DNA of 64,000 nucleotides from Pseudodesulfovibrio sp. JC047 (GTDB lineage Bacteria; Desulfobacterota; Desulfovibrionia; Desulfovibrionales; Desulfovibrionaceae): the NCBI RefSeq assembly GCF_010468615.1, contig NZ_WUEH01000004.1:62001-126000 (forward strand). The letters are read 5' to 3'. The position numbers and the translations under genes are program-made. Positions 35,789-44,189 of the stretch are shown here, piece by piece (within the stretch, counting starts at the first letter, position 1; every line of letters begins with the position of its first letter). The notes below the pieces were generated by a model. The model worked only from the letters and a program-made list of their open reading frames with translations, searched no databases and was not told where the DNA came from.

Positions 35789-36571
35789 TTACGCAGCATC
35801 CCGATAGGAATAAAAGAGCCAACCGAGACCAAAAAGGATCATGGGGAGACAGAGGATCTGTCCCATGGACATCCAGTTCAACGCCACGAATCCCAGATGC
35901 CTGTCTGGTTCACGCGCGAATTCGACGAGAAAACGGAAGCAGCCGTACCCAAGCAGAAACAGTGCACCGACACACCCTCGTGGACGAGGCTTGGCGGAAT
36001 ACCACCAGACCACGATAAACAAAACCAGTCCTTCAAGCGCGGCTTCGTAAAGCTGTGAGGGATGGCGGGGCAATCCACCGGCACCCGGGAAAGGCATGGC
36101 CCAGGGCAAATCCGTGTACCGTCCCCAGAGTTCGGCGTTGATAAAGTTTCCTATACGACCAAAGAATAATCCGGGAGGGACCAACGGGGAGACGAAATCG
36201 CCCACTTCGACAAAGGTCATGGCATTGGCCCGCGCAAAGAGAAAAATGGCGACAAGTACTCCGAGCATTCCACCATGAAAGGACATGCCCCCTTCCCAAA
36301 CCGCAAATATCTTGAGAGGGTGAGAAAAATAGAAAGCGGCATTGTAAAAAAAGACATACCCGAGCCGTCCGCCGAGCACGACACCGAGAATGGCCCATGT
36401 GATGAAATCATCCATCAGCTTCGGCGTCATTCGATTCCACGATTTGGACGCCCGATATCGACCAAGCAGCCATCCCGAAAGGATGCCAAAAACGTACATC
36501 ATGCCATACCAACGCAGCTCCAATGGCCCGATGGACAGCATAACAGGGTCGAATTGTGGGTATTCCAACAT
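35789..36571 (-). CDS. lgt: prolipoprotein diacylglyceryl transferase
   Basis: Integral membrane enzyme that transfers diacylglycerol from phosphatidylglycerol to the lipobox Cys, the first step of lipoprotein maturation. Signature motifs [17 protein letters not shown] and [14 protein letters not shown] are present, with about seven membrane segments in 260 residues. RBS GGAGAG before ATG 36571. Isolated gene. Confidence 0.96.
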   Translation of the reverse strand: MLEYPQFDPVMLSIGPLELRWYGMMYVFGILSGWLLGRYRASKSWNRMTPKLMDDFITWAILGVVLGGRLGYVFFYNAAFYFSHPLKIFAVWEGGMSFHGGMLGVLVAIFLFARANAMTFVEVGDFVSPLVPPGLFFGRIGNFINAELWGRYTDLPWAMPFPGAGGLPRHPSQLYEAALEGLVLFIVVWWYSAKPRPRGCVGALFLLGYGCFRFLVEFAREPDRHLGFVALNWMSMGQILCLPMILFGLGWLFYSYRDAA

Positions 36572-36690
36572 TATAGTTCTCTCCGGTTACGGTATGTCAC
36601 TTTGTTTTCTTCTCAAATTCAGGTACACTCTGCAGCAATCGACAGGGTGTCTCTTTTTTTATAGCCCCGTCAACCCAAAAGCAAACCATC

Positions 36691-37437
36691 ATGAAAAAGC
36701 CACAGGAACTGGATATATTGGAAATGCCTGTCGAGGGGCTGGCCGCCTATTGGTTGTCCATCAAAAAAATATTGGACGCCAAAAAGGGCCGTGCGATCCT
36801 GGATGAGGAAATCGCCAACACGGTCGAGCCATTCATCCTGCACCTTCTCGAAACAACATTTTCAGATCTAGAAATCCCGTTGATCCGCCGCTTGACCAAA
36901 GCCAAAAAAAATATTCTGCTCAACGAGTATACGATAAAAATCAATCTTATGAGATTGGCCATATCCGCCATTGCTTCTGGTGAAAACCCCAGAATAACCG
37001 TGGTTCGAATGGATTCCGAATTCGCCCACCCGCCTATGGCGGAAGAGCGAGCCTTTGACATGGCCACGGCCATGTTCGACGCGATCAAGCCCAAAGGGGT
37101 CAATCTGGACGCACTCCTGTCCGTCACCCACAAACTCTCGGCAGACAGGCTGCTCGTCAAGCTCCTCTTTTTCGTCATGTTCGCCCGGCGCGAAGGCAGA
37201 CAGGATCTGGAACGATTCATTCCCCACATGGGATCACGACTTTTCTCCGAAGGCGTTTCTCTGGCCATTGACAATTTCGAAGCGGACTTCCTGACCTATC
37301 ACATGAAAGGCATCCGGGACCAAGTGCTGACCCTGACCGAACACAAAATGGATATGGCCATGGAAATGGCGCTGGCCATCCGCAACAAGCACACCTATGA
37401 TGACATTTTTCGCATAGCCAGAGCGTACATGCCCTGA
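36691..37437 (+). CDS. conserved-looking helical protein, unknown
   Basis: Not recognised. 248 residues, no signal peptide, membrane segment or Cys pair; almost entirely predicted helix, rich in Ala/Leu/Ile and charged residues (for example MAEERAFDMATAMFDAIKP, LLVKLLFFVMFARREGRQD). Codon use matches its neighbours, and it lies 17 bp before the exported TPR-like gene, so the two are probably cotranscribed. Confidence 0.7.
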   Translation: MKKPQELDILEMPVEGLAAYWLSIKKILDAKKGRAILDEEIANTVEPFILHLLETTFSDLEIPLIRRLTKAKKNILLNEYTIKINLMRLAISAIASGENPRITVVRMDSEFAHPPMAEERAFDMATAMFDAIKPKGVNLDALLSVTHKLSADRLLVKLLFFVMFARREGRQDLERFIPHMGSRLFSEGVSLAIDNFEADFLTYHMKGIRDQVLTLTEHKMDMAMEMALAIRNKHTYDDIFRIARAYMP

Positions 37438-37454
37438 GAACGCACGGAGACCAC

Positions 37455-38117
37455 ATGCACAAAACAACCACCATCCTCCTCACGGCGGCCCTTGTACTTG
37501 CCACCGCCATCCCGGCTCAGGCCTGGCGATCCATCCAGAACGGTGACAGGAATTTCGAGCGCGCATGGCGCGCATATACCTCTCGACAAACTGACAAAGC
37601 CACTGGGTACTTTACCAAGGCCGCAGACTTGTACGCAGAGGGCTTGAATCAGGACCCGCCCACGCGGACCGCCCGATTCCCGTCCACCCTGGCAAAAGCC
37701 GGTATCGCCTTCTACGCCGCCGGACGATATCAGGAATGCATCGAAACCATGAAACTGACCCTGACCAGAGATGACCGCATGTGGGAACCCGCCCTATACA
37801 CGGCCCTGTCCTACGCACGACTCGGCGATGCGGAAAAGACGAAAGAAGAACTCCATCACTTCGTGACACGGCTCTCGTCGCAACGATTCATCAGCGATAT
37901 GGTCACCAAACAAATCACGGAGCTTGAAGCCGGGACCACATCACTCGACGCCGCAGCCGATGCGCTTGACTCGGTCACGCAGTACCAATTCATCGAAAAT
38001 ATCAACAGAAACTATAGCCCCAGGGATGTCGGCCTGGCCACCGAACGGTGCAACGCAGCATACTGGTGGCGCAGAAATATGGAGCCATGTTCTGCTTCCG
38101 GTATCGTTACGAATTAA
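37455..38117 (+). CDS. exported TPR-like protein
   Basis: 220 residues with a signal peptide (MHKTTTILLTAALVLATAIPAQA). The mature part has helical repeats of the tetratricopeptide kind (AGIAFYAAGRYQECIETMKL; PALYTALSYARLGDAEKTKE), usual for protein-protein contacts in the periplasm. Two Cys near the C-terminus (RCNAAYWW...EPCSAS) might form a disulfide. RBS GGAGACC before ATG. Partner unknown; the upstream helical protein is the obvious genetic neighbour. Confidence 0.8.
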   Translation: MHKTTTILLTAALVLATAIPAQAWRSIQNGDRNFERAWRAYTSRQTDKATGYFTKAADLYAEGLNQDPPTRTARFPSTLAKAGIAFYAAGRYQECIETMKLTLTRDDRMWEPALYTALSYARLGDAEKTKEELHHFVTRLSSQRFISDMVTKQITELEAGTTSLDAAADALDSVTQYQFIENINRNYSPRDVGLATERCNAAYWWRRNMEPCSASGIVTN

Positions 38118-38219
38118 CGAGATTTTTTAACAAAAATGCCCCCATCGTGAAGAGAGACTTGACGAATGGGCTGTAATGTACAACCATCGCGCAACTTCAA
38201 ACCGTAAAGTACCGCACTC

Positions 38220-38834
38220 ATGACCACGGACGCCACAGACATATCACTCAATTATCGCCGTTCCTTAACCAAGGACGAGATCAACGCCATGCCCCTTCGC
38301 CGCTATGAAGGGGAAATCAAAGTTGTTCGCACGGAAAAGCAACGGACTCAGGCCCTCAAAGAAATGGCAGGCCATCCCCTGCTGGGTTTTGACACTGAAA
38401 CACGCCCAGTTTTCAAAAAAGGGAAGAAGCCTGGCCCTCCGTCTCTGCTCCAATTGGCGACAGCCGATTGCGCCTATGTCTTTCAAATCAATCTTCTTCC
38501 GCTGGACAACGGTCTCTGTGATCTGTTGGCCGACAAAAATGTCATCAAAACCGGCGTAGCCGTGCGCGATGATATCCTTGGATTGCAACGTGTCGGCAAA
38601 TTCAAACCAAGCGGATTCGTGGACCTCTCCATGTTGTCCACCAAAGCCAAGATGCAGACGCACGGTCTGCGAAACATGGCAGCCAATCTTCTCGGTTTCC
38701 GCATCTCCAAGTCGGCGCAATGCTCCAACTGGGCCAAGGAAAAACTTACGCCACAACAGATCAACTATGCGGCCACCGACGCCTGGATCAGCCGAAAGCT
38801 CTACGTCGCCCTGGACGAACTGGGTCTGGCGTAA
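38220..38834 (+). CDS. 3'-5' exonuclease, RNase D-like (DEDDy)
   Basis: 204-residue single-domain exonuclease. ExoI Asp58 and Glu60 in GFDTETR, ExoII Asp in AVRDD, ExoIII Tyr183-x3-Asp187 in NYAATDAW. It lacks the HRDC domains of full RNase D and resembles the short Ribonuclease_D-like exonucleases of many bacteria. Substrate (tRNA, other RNA or DNA ends) is not decidable. No clear RBS before ATG 38220. Confidence 0.87.
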   Translation: MTTDATDISLNYRRSLTKDEINAMPLRRYEGEIKVVRTEKQRTQALKEMAGHPLLGFDTETRPVFKKGKKPGPPSLLQLATADCAYVFQINLLPLDNGLCDLLADKNVIKTGVAVRDDILGLQRVGKFKPSGFVDLSMLSTKAKMQTHGLRNMAANLLGFRISKSAQCSNWAKEKLTPQQINYAATDAWISRKLYVALDELGLA

Positions 38835-39044
38835 CCCCACATTCCTCTTTTCCTGACGCATCTCCACTCTCAGTGGACTGGCGAATACTGGCATAGTCCA
38901 TGCAAAATGAAACATACGGGTAAAACCTGCCGCTCCCGCATACCGAATCAGTGGGAGTCATACGATAGACTGAAGACAATGGATCAATTGCATGAAGCCC
39001 CCTGAAAATCAGACGGCATAATCAGCACACAGGACACTCTTTCA

Positions 39045-40196
39045 TTGAAGTATCATTTCAGCCCAAAAGTCGTCATCATAGCCGGTCCTCCTGCCGGAGG
39101 GAAAAGCTATGCAGCACAGATGCTTGCCGATGATTTCGGCTATGCCCAGATACGATTGGATGCCATCACACCGACTGTCGCGCAAAAATACGGCGGCGAT
39201 ATCGAAACGGTCCGCCATCCCAAGACGTATCTGGATTTCAAAAACAATTTCATCCAAATTTTACGAACGCTTCGCTATCAGGATATCGTCTTTGAAGGAT
39301 GTCGAATCAGCCATCCACACATTCATCAGGCCTTTCTCGATGCCCTGTGCGACATGTATTCTCCCTACACGATCAGACAATCGTTCTACCTGAAACCCGC
39401 CCGAGATGTTCGCATGGAACGATTTCTCCTGCGCACAATCCGACAAACAAAACAAGCCATCAAAACCGGCAGTCAGCCGCATCAGCCCGGCCAATTCTGC
39501 GAAATGCTGGAGCCGGTTCTTCCAGATTTCAAGGAAGTGCAGGATTCCGATGTCATCGGTGAATGGGCCGAAGCCAATCGAAAAACGACGCATCCCGGCA
39601 TTGCTGTCGAAGATCGAGATATTTTCAAAACCATTGCCGAAGCCGATTCATTCAACCCGTTTTACCAAACCATCGAGTCCAATGGACGCGTCCTTGTGCC
39701 CGGTTTTACCCAATCGCCGCTGACATGGAAAAACATGCTCAAACTCGGCGTGAATTTCACCGGCAAAACCCTGTGCGATTATGGATGTATGCACGGCTAT
39801 TATACCTTCAAGGCCGAAGAAATGGGCGCGCATGGCACTGGCATGGACATGGATCAGGGCGCCATCAGTCTGTCCACCAATCTTGCCACGGCCAAACGGT
39901 CGAACTGCCAGTTCATGGTATACGACATCACCACGCCACTCCCGCAAAAATACGATATTATTCTCGCGCTCAATGTCCTGCATCGGACCGGAAAGTTCGA
40001 ACTGACCACCAAAATCATGTTCGAACATTGCAATGAGACCATTCTGGAAGTCGGAGAATCCCAGTTGCCGGTCATTCTCGGCGAAGGCACCCGACAGGGC
40101 TTCTCGCTTGCTTCCAACCTTCCGTCTCACCGATATCAATCCTGCATCGGTCCCCGCCGTGTCTTGCACATGGTTCGACAGGAGACACACCAATGA
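39045..40196 (+). CDS. P-loop kinase-like / SAM methyltransferase fusion
   Basis: 383 residues in two parts. The N-terminal part (residues 1-200) is a small-molecule-kinase-type P-loop NTPase with Walker A GPPAGGKS near residue 15 and the strand VFEGCR. The C-terminal part (about 230-375) is a class I methyltransferase: motif I LCDYGCMHGYYT, acidic motif GTGMDMD, motif IV-like IILALNVLHR. I do not know a characterised protein with this order. The start is TTG 39045 with AGGA 10 nt upstream; the next ATG would cut off the P-loop. Its stop overlaps the start of the CgeB-like glycosyltransferase by 4 bp, pointing to sugar or polysaccharide modification. Confidence 0.8.
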   Translation: MKYHFSPKVVIIAGPPAGGKSYAAQMLADDFGYAQIRLDAITPTVAQKYGGDIETVRHPKTYLDFKNNFIQILRTLRYQDIVFEGCRISHPHIHQAFLDALCDMYSPYTIRQSFYLKPARDVRMERFLLRTIRQTKQAIKTGSQPHQPGQFCEMLEPVLPDFKEVQDSDVIGEWAEANRKTTHPGIAVEDRDIFKTIAEADSFNPFYQTIESNGRVLVPGFTQSPLTWKNMLKLGVNFTGKTLCDYGCMHGYYTFKAEEMGAHGTGMDMDQGAISLSTNLATAKRSNCQFMVYDITTPLPQKYDIILALNVLHRTGKFELTTKIMFEHCNETILEVGESQLPVILGEGTRQGFSLASNLPSHRYQSCIGPRRVLHMVRQETHQ

Positions 40197-41182
40197 TACG
40201 CATAGCCTGGGTGGGCGGCCGTTATTTCGGGCCACACCTTGCCAAAGAATACGGCGTCGAAATCATGCACATTCCCATGCCCACTCCCACGGTCATGGAT
40301 TGGGACACCGTTGTGGACCAGTGCGATGGGCAACCGGACATCCTGCTCTATGCGGATTGCAGTGTGCCACCGCCGCTGGTCGGCGTTGAAAAATATCCCT
40401 GCCCAACAGTCTTTTATGCCGTCGATTCCCATATCCATTCATGGTATCCGATATACGCACAGGCGTTTGACATGGCTGTTGTCAGCCTCCGAGACCACAT
40501 GCCCCGCTTTCGTCAACGCCTGACCGACGAACAGGTGGTTTGGCTTCCTCCCTACCCGATCAGAGAAGAAGAGCCGCCCGCACAACCGCCAGAAAAGGAA
40601 TGGGATCTCCTCTTCGCAGGGACCGTGGACAAAGAGACCACTCCGGCACGATATGTTTTTCTCAAGGAACTCAAGGCGCGGTTTCCGAGTCTGGAAGTAC
40701 GCAGCGGGACGTTCAGTGAACTCTTTCCCCGAGCAAAAGTGGTTCTGAATATTGCCGAATATGGCGATCTCAATTTCCGTGTGTTTGAGGCGCTGGCCAC
40801 AGGAGCCTGTCTGGTCACGCCAGAAGTGGGCCATGGCCAATCACGCTTTTTCACCAACGGGAAACATCTCGTCACCTATCCGCCGGACAATATGGATCGG
40901 TTGATTGAAATAGTCTGTGAGCTTCTCGACGACACGGAGCGCAGGGAAGCCATCGCCGCAGCCGGTCTTGCTGAAATCAACGCCAGACATCGATCCGCAC
41001 ACCGCTTCAAGACGCTCATGGAGGCCATTACGTCCATTCCTGATGAACGCGTCCAGAAACGTCTAAACACTGCTGATTATATTCACGAAAAATATCTCAA
41101 GCTGCTCTATCTGCATCTGGCAGAAGCATACCACGAGACCGAATTTCGAAACGCGTACCTGAATGCGGCGTTGAAACCATAG
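40193..41182 (+). CDS. CgeB-like glycosyltransferase
   Basis: 329 residues with a GT-B fold outline. The C-terminal half has the CgeB/Glyco_trans_1_2-type stretch NIAEYGDLNFRVFEALATGA, then CLVTPEVGHG and a helical tail. The N-terminal part (RIAWVGGRYFGPHLAKEYG, FYAVDSHIH) fits the acceptor domain. No signal peptide. Coupled by a 4-bp overlap (ATGA) to the kinase/methyltransferase fusion. CgeB relatives act in spore coat or cell-surface glycosylation; the acceptor here is unknown. Confidence 0.82.
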   Translation: MIRIAWVGGRYFGPHLAKEYGVEIMHIPMPTPTVMDWDTVVDQCDGQPDILLYADCSVPPPLVGVEKYPCPTVFYAVDSHIHSWYPIYAQAFDMAVVSLRDHMPRFRQRLTDEQVVWLPPYPIREEEPPAQPPEKEWDLLFAGTVDKETTPARYVFLKELKARFPSLEVRSGTFSELFPRAKVVLNIAEYGDLNFRVFEALATGACLVTPEVGHGQSRFFTNGKHLVTYPPDNMDRLIEIVCELLDDTERREAIAAAGLAEINARHRSAHRFKTLMEAITSIPDERVQKRLNTADYIHEKYLKLLYLHLAEAYHETEFRNAYLNAALKP

Positions 41183-41188
41183 CCGCGC

Positions 41189-41617
41189 TCAATACTCTCC
41201 ATTCGTATTCGGTTTTTTCCGGGTGATTTTCCGCTGACTGGTCTGTTTTTTCCGCTCCAAACGTCGCCGTTTTGAAGATCGAGGGACTGCGGTTTTTCGA
41301 CGGGGGATCACAGGCTTCAACGCCCATTGCATCAACTCGATGAATCGTTCAATCGCCGAATCCTTATTGGATTTCTGGCTTCGAAATTTCTGACTTGTCA
41401 CGCGCAGCACGCCTCGCTTATCCACACGTCGACGCAATTTTCCGGTGACAGCGACCTTTTGCAACTGGGTCAGGCTTGATGATTTCTCGACATTGAAGAA
41501 CAGGGTCACACGAGTATCAGCCGTATTGACGTGCTGACCTCCCGGCCCGGAACTTCGGCTGGTGATAAACCGTATTTCTTCATACGGAATGCTGATGGAG
41601 TCTGTGATACGAAGCAT
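41189..41617 (-). CDS. arfB: peptidyl-tRNA hydrolase ArfB (ribosome rescue)
   Basis: Codon-independent release factor that frees stalled ribosomes. The catalytic GGQ loop is in SGPGGQHVNTADT, and a long basic C-terminal tail (RRKTAVPRSSKRRRLERKK) can enter the empty mRNA channel, as in YaeJ. I chose ATG 41617 because MLRITDSISIPYEEIRFI aligns with the family N-terminus; the frame to 41659 adds 14 residues. It ends 6 bp from the convergent glycosyltransferase gene. Confidence 0.92.
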   Translation of the reverse strand: MLRITDSISIPYEEIRFITSRSSGPGGQHVNTADTRVTLFFNVEKSSSLTQLQKVAVTGKLRRRVDKRGVLRVTSQKFRSQKSNKDSAIERFIELMQWALKPVIPRRKTAVPRSSKRRRLERKKQTSQRKITRKKPNTNGEY

Positions 41618-41716
41618 GACGGAGAAGGTGCCACGACACGCGAGATGGGGCAAGCCCATTTTTTCTCAACGAATAAAACAGCGAAAGAGCACAGTTGACT
41701 CTTTCGATTTTCCCAT

Positions 41717-41745
41717 AAAAAAAATCCGCCACACGACGGATTTTT
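41717..41745. terminator. bidirectional terminator between csd4-like and arfB
   Basis: AAAAATCCG/CGGATTTTT 9-bp stem with an 8-nt loop, and A and T runs on both sides. On the minus strand it follows the csd4-like stop by 22 bp. Confidence 0.9.
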
Positions 41746-41767
41746 CAAACGATTCATCGTAAAAAAA

Positions 41768-43528
41768 TCACGGTGTCACAGCAGACAATCCGGCAAAACT
41801 TCCAGCGGTAAACGTCATGGTTCCAAGATCCCCAAAAGTGGTCGCCTGACGAACCGTCAAAGGAAGCGGCTTGCCGATTGCCACGGTAAAGGCCATCCCG
41901 GTGTCGAGCGGCTTGCTCGCTGTTGTCGTTATCAACTTGTCACCGGCACCATTACTCCATGCCGCCTCCAAGATATATTTGCCTTCAGGCAAACGATAAT
42001 GCCGTCCCGCCAGCCAGGGGACAAGCAGGGTCTGGCCTCGTTCGTCCGCCAATTTCAGGGCATAGACAGAGCGGGAAGCAACATCCACGTAAAATTCGGC
42101 TTTGGGCGCGCCCGGTGTTTCTCGAACAACCCGAAACCGCGTCGTTCCTGGCTGATCTGATTTCACGGCATATCGACCAATGAAATTGTCTGGATCAAGG
42201 ATGATTTCCCAACCGAGATCCTGCCCGTTATTCGCCCAGGGAATCGCTACAAATCCCTTGAGATTAATGACCTCTTTCAGATCACTGCCCCACAGTCCTT
42301 CCAAAATCAACTGATCGCCAAGCACCGCCTGCAAAACGTCACCGTCCCGGACAAAAACAGGATTGCCGTTCAGCCAACACACGAAAACAGGCATGTCTTC
42401 ATCCGGGGAAGGCGGCATTTTCCCGGTCCACCGGACCTGGGCCTTGGCCACCCGTTTCCCATCCGACCGCAGTTCCAATTCGGAAAATGGTTCCAGAACC
42501 ATGCGCTTGGCATTCATCAGATTGACCCCCGGACGATCCGACGCGAAAAGGGCCAATTCAGGAGCAAATTCACTGGGGCCGCTCTTCAAAGACTTCACTG
42601 CCAAAGTCGAACCCGGGGCGAGTGAGATCGTTCGTCCAGACGCAATCTGGCGGCCATTGACACTGACCGCAATCCCCTTGCGGGCGTAGGCCCGAACATC
42701 CTGATCCGTAAACTCGGGAGGGACAATGCCCACCCCGAATCGCCGAAGCAACATCACGGTGGCGGCCAACTGTTGGCGCACCTTCCAGCCAATCTGCCGG
42801 ATGGACTTGCTGACTTCCACAGCCATGGCCGGAATGCCATGCTCGGCCAAAGCGTAACAGGTCAGCGACTTGCGCATCTCCGGATACGCCGTGGCCGTAT
42901 CAAATGTCTTGGTATTGAAAAGCTTGAATTGATAATCGCGAGTTCGGATGCTTCCATTGAGTTCTTCCAGCACGGAATTGACTGTGTGACCCAAATCAAT
43001 GGAGTCGAAAACCAACGTATCAACAATAATGGACTGCCCATATCGCTTGGGATTGCGCAGGTTGTCCACATACGTCGGACGATAGAATCCACTGCCTTCG
43101 TGCAAGTGAATGAAGGCGTCACTCTGGGCCAGGAAAAAACGAATAACCCGGGCGACACGGTCTTCATAAAACCGATTGTAATTCTGATCGAACCGCCGGT
43201 TCATGTCCACATTGATCTGCCGCTTGTGCAGATTGATGGACGGGACATTGGCCCGGGGCAGAAGAATGATATTTCCGCGAGTGATCTTGGCCTGAGTCAA
43301 CAACTGAGCCGTGACAAAACCAGAGGTTTCGTCTCCCTGAATACCACCCTGAACCATGATTGTCGGTCCGTCTTCTTCGCCTTGAAGGAAATACACCTTC
43401 AACGGGTACTGTGTCCCGGCAAAAAAGGAATGCTCCCACGACCCGGCACCAGCCTGGGACGCAAAAAGCAGCACAATCAGGCTAAGCGAGAATGTGGTAC
43501 AGAGGATAGGTTTCCGCAAAAATGACAT
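41768..43528 (-). CDS. M99 D,L-carboxypeptidase, Csd4-like cell-shape enzyme
   Basis: Exported zinc carboxypeptidase that trims peptidoglycan tripeptides to dipeptides in helical/curved bacteria (Csd4, Pgp1). The metal motif is GGIQGDE with Gln64 and Glu67; in characterised Csd4 the ligand is likewise Gln rather than the His of other M14 enzymes. The third ligand is a His in AFIHLHEGSGFY. A signal peptide follows MSFLRKPILCTTFSLSLIVLLF. Length 586, with beta-rich C-terminal domains as in Csd4 but longer. I chose ATG 43528; a longer frame to 43642 lacks a signal-peptide start. It overlaps the coiled-coil gene by 47 bp. Confidence 0.85.
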   Translation of the reverse strand: MSFLRKPILCTTFSLSLIVLLFASQAGAGSWEHSFFAGTQYPLKVYFLQGEEDGPTIMVQGGIQGDETSGFVTAQLLTQAKITRGNIILLPRANVPSINLHKRQINVDMNRRFDQNYNRFYEDRVARVIRFFLAQSDAFIHLHEGSGFYRPTYVDNLRNPKRYGQSIIVDTLVFDSIDLGHTVNSVLEELNGSIRTRDYQFKLFNTKTFDTATAYPEMRKSLTCYALAEHGIPAMAVEVSKSIRQIGWKVRQQLAATVMLLRRFGVGIVPPEFTDQDVRAYARKGIAVSVNGRQIASGRTISLAPGSTLAVKSLKSGPSEFAPELALFASDRPGVNLMNAKRMVLEPFSELELRSDGKRVAKAQVRWTGKMPPSPDEDMPVFVCWLNGNPVFVRDGDVLQAVLGDQLILEGLWGSDLKEVINLKGFVAIPWANNGQDLGWEIILDPDNFIGRYAVKSDQPGTTRFRVVRETPGAPKAEFYVDVASRSVYALKLADERGQTLLVPWLAGRHYRLPEGKYILEAAWSNGAGDKLITTTASKPLDTGMAFTVAIGKPLPLTVRQATTFGDLGTMTFTAGSFAGLSAVTP

Positions 43529-44189
43529 CCCCACCCTTTCCTTTGATTTCCAAACGCAGGCCAAAAAGATCATCCTTGTCCACGCCGTCGGGGAGCAGGA
43601 AAGTGGTCTGGATACGCTTGAAGCGTTGAATCTGGAATCCAAGGTCGCTTTTATTGGTCATGGCCGCAACGGATGTTCCGTCTTTTTTGACAAACACGAA
43701 ATCAGTCTGCCCCGCCATGGACTTGGATGCCTGAAGATTATTGAGTTCAAAAGAAATCGACAACTTTCGTTTGGACAACTTTGCTTGAAGATTTTCCACA
43801 CCGACCTGCTGGGTGTCGGTCCGAATAAAAATTTCATTGAGATCAATCTCGACCTGTGGCTCAGGCTCTTCCACCTCAGGAGAGCTAGCGGCCGACAGCA
43901 ACGACTGCAATTCGGTCGGATCGTAGGATTGGAGAATCTTTTCCATGTTGCCAAGCCGTTCCAGCCGGACTTCGGCATCGACGAGGCGTTGTTCAAGGGC
44001 TTTTTTCTCGGTGTGCAGATCGGCGTTGATCGTCAAACCACGCACGCCCATGTAAATACCGCCGACAGCAAACAGAAAAAGAAAAATCTGGCTGAAGATA
44101 AACATCCTCAACCAAAACGGACTGACGCGATATCTGGTCACATCCCGATCATCACGCATGAAAAGAACGCTGTATTTCGAATCGATCAT
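43482..44189 (-). CDS. bitopic membrane protein with coiled coil, between csd6-like and csd4-like
   Basis: Not recognised as a named family. 235 residues: a short basic cytoplasmic N-terminus (DSKYSVLFMRDDRDVTRYRV), one membrane helix (about residues 30-48, FIFSQIFLFLFAVGGIYMG), a coiled coil (about 57-90, KKALEQRLVDAEVRLERLG), an acidic linker EVEEPEPQVE and a C-terminal beta-rich periplasmic domain of about 125 residues. Its start overlaps the csd6-like stop by 4 bp and its end runs 47 bp into the csd4-like gene. This invites a scaffold role bringing the two peptidoglycan enzymes together; that is inference. Confidence 0.8.
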   Translation of the reverse strand: MIDSKYSVLFMRDDRDVTRYRVSPFWLRMFIFSQIFLFLFAVGGIYMGVRGLTINADLHTEKKALEQRLVDAEVRLERLGNMEKILQSYDPTELQSLLSAASSPEVEEPEPQVEIDLNEIFIRTDTQQVGVENLQAKLSKRKLSISFELNNLQASKSMAGQTDFVFVKKDGTSVAAMTNKSDLGFQIQRFKRIQTTFLLPDGVDKDDLFGLRLEIKGKGGDVIFAETYPLYHILA

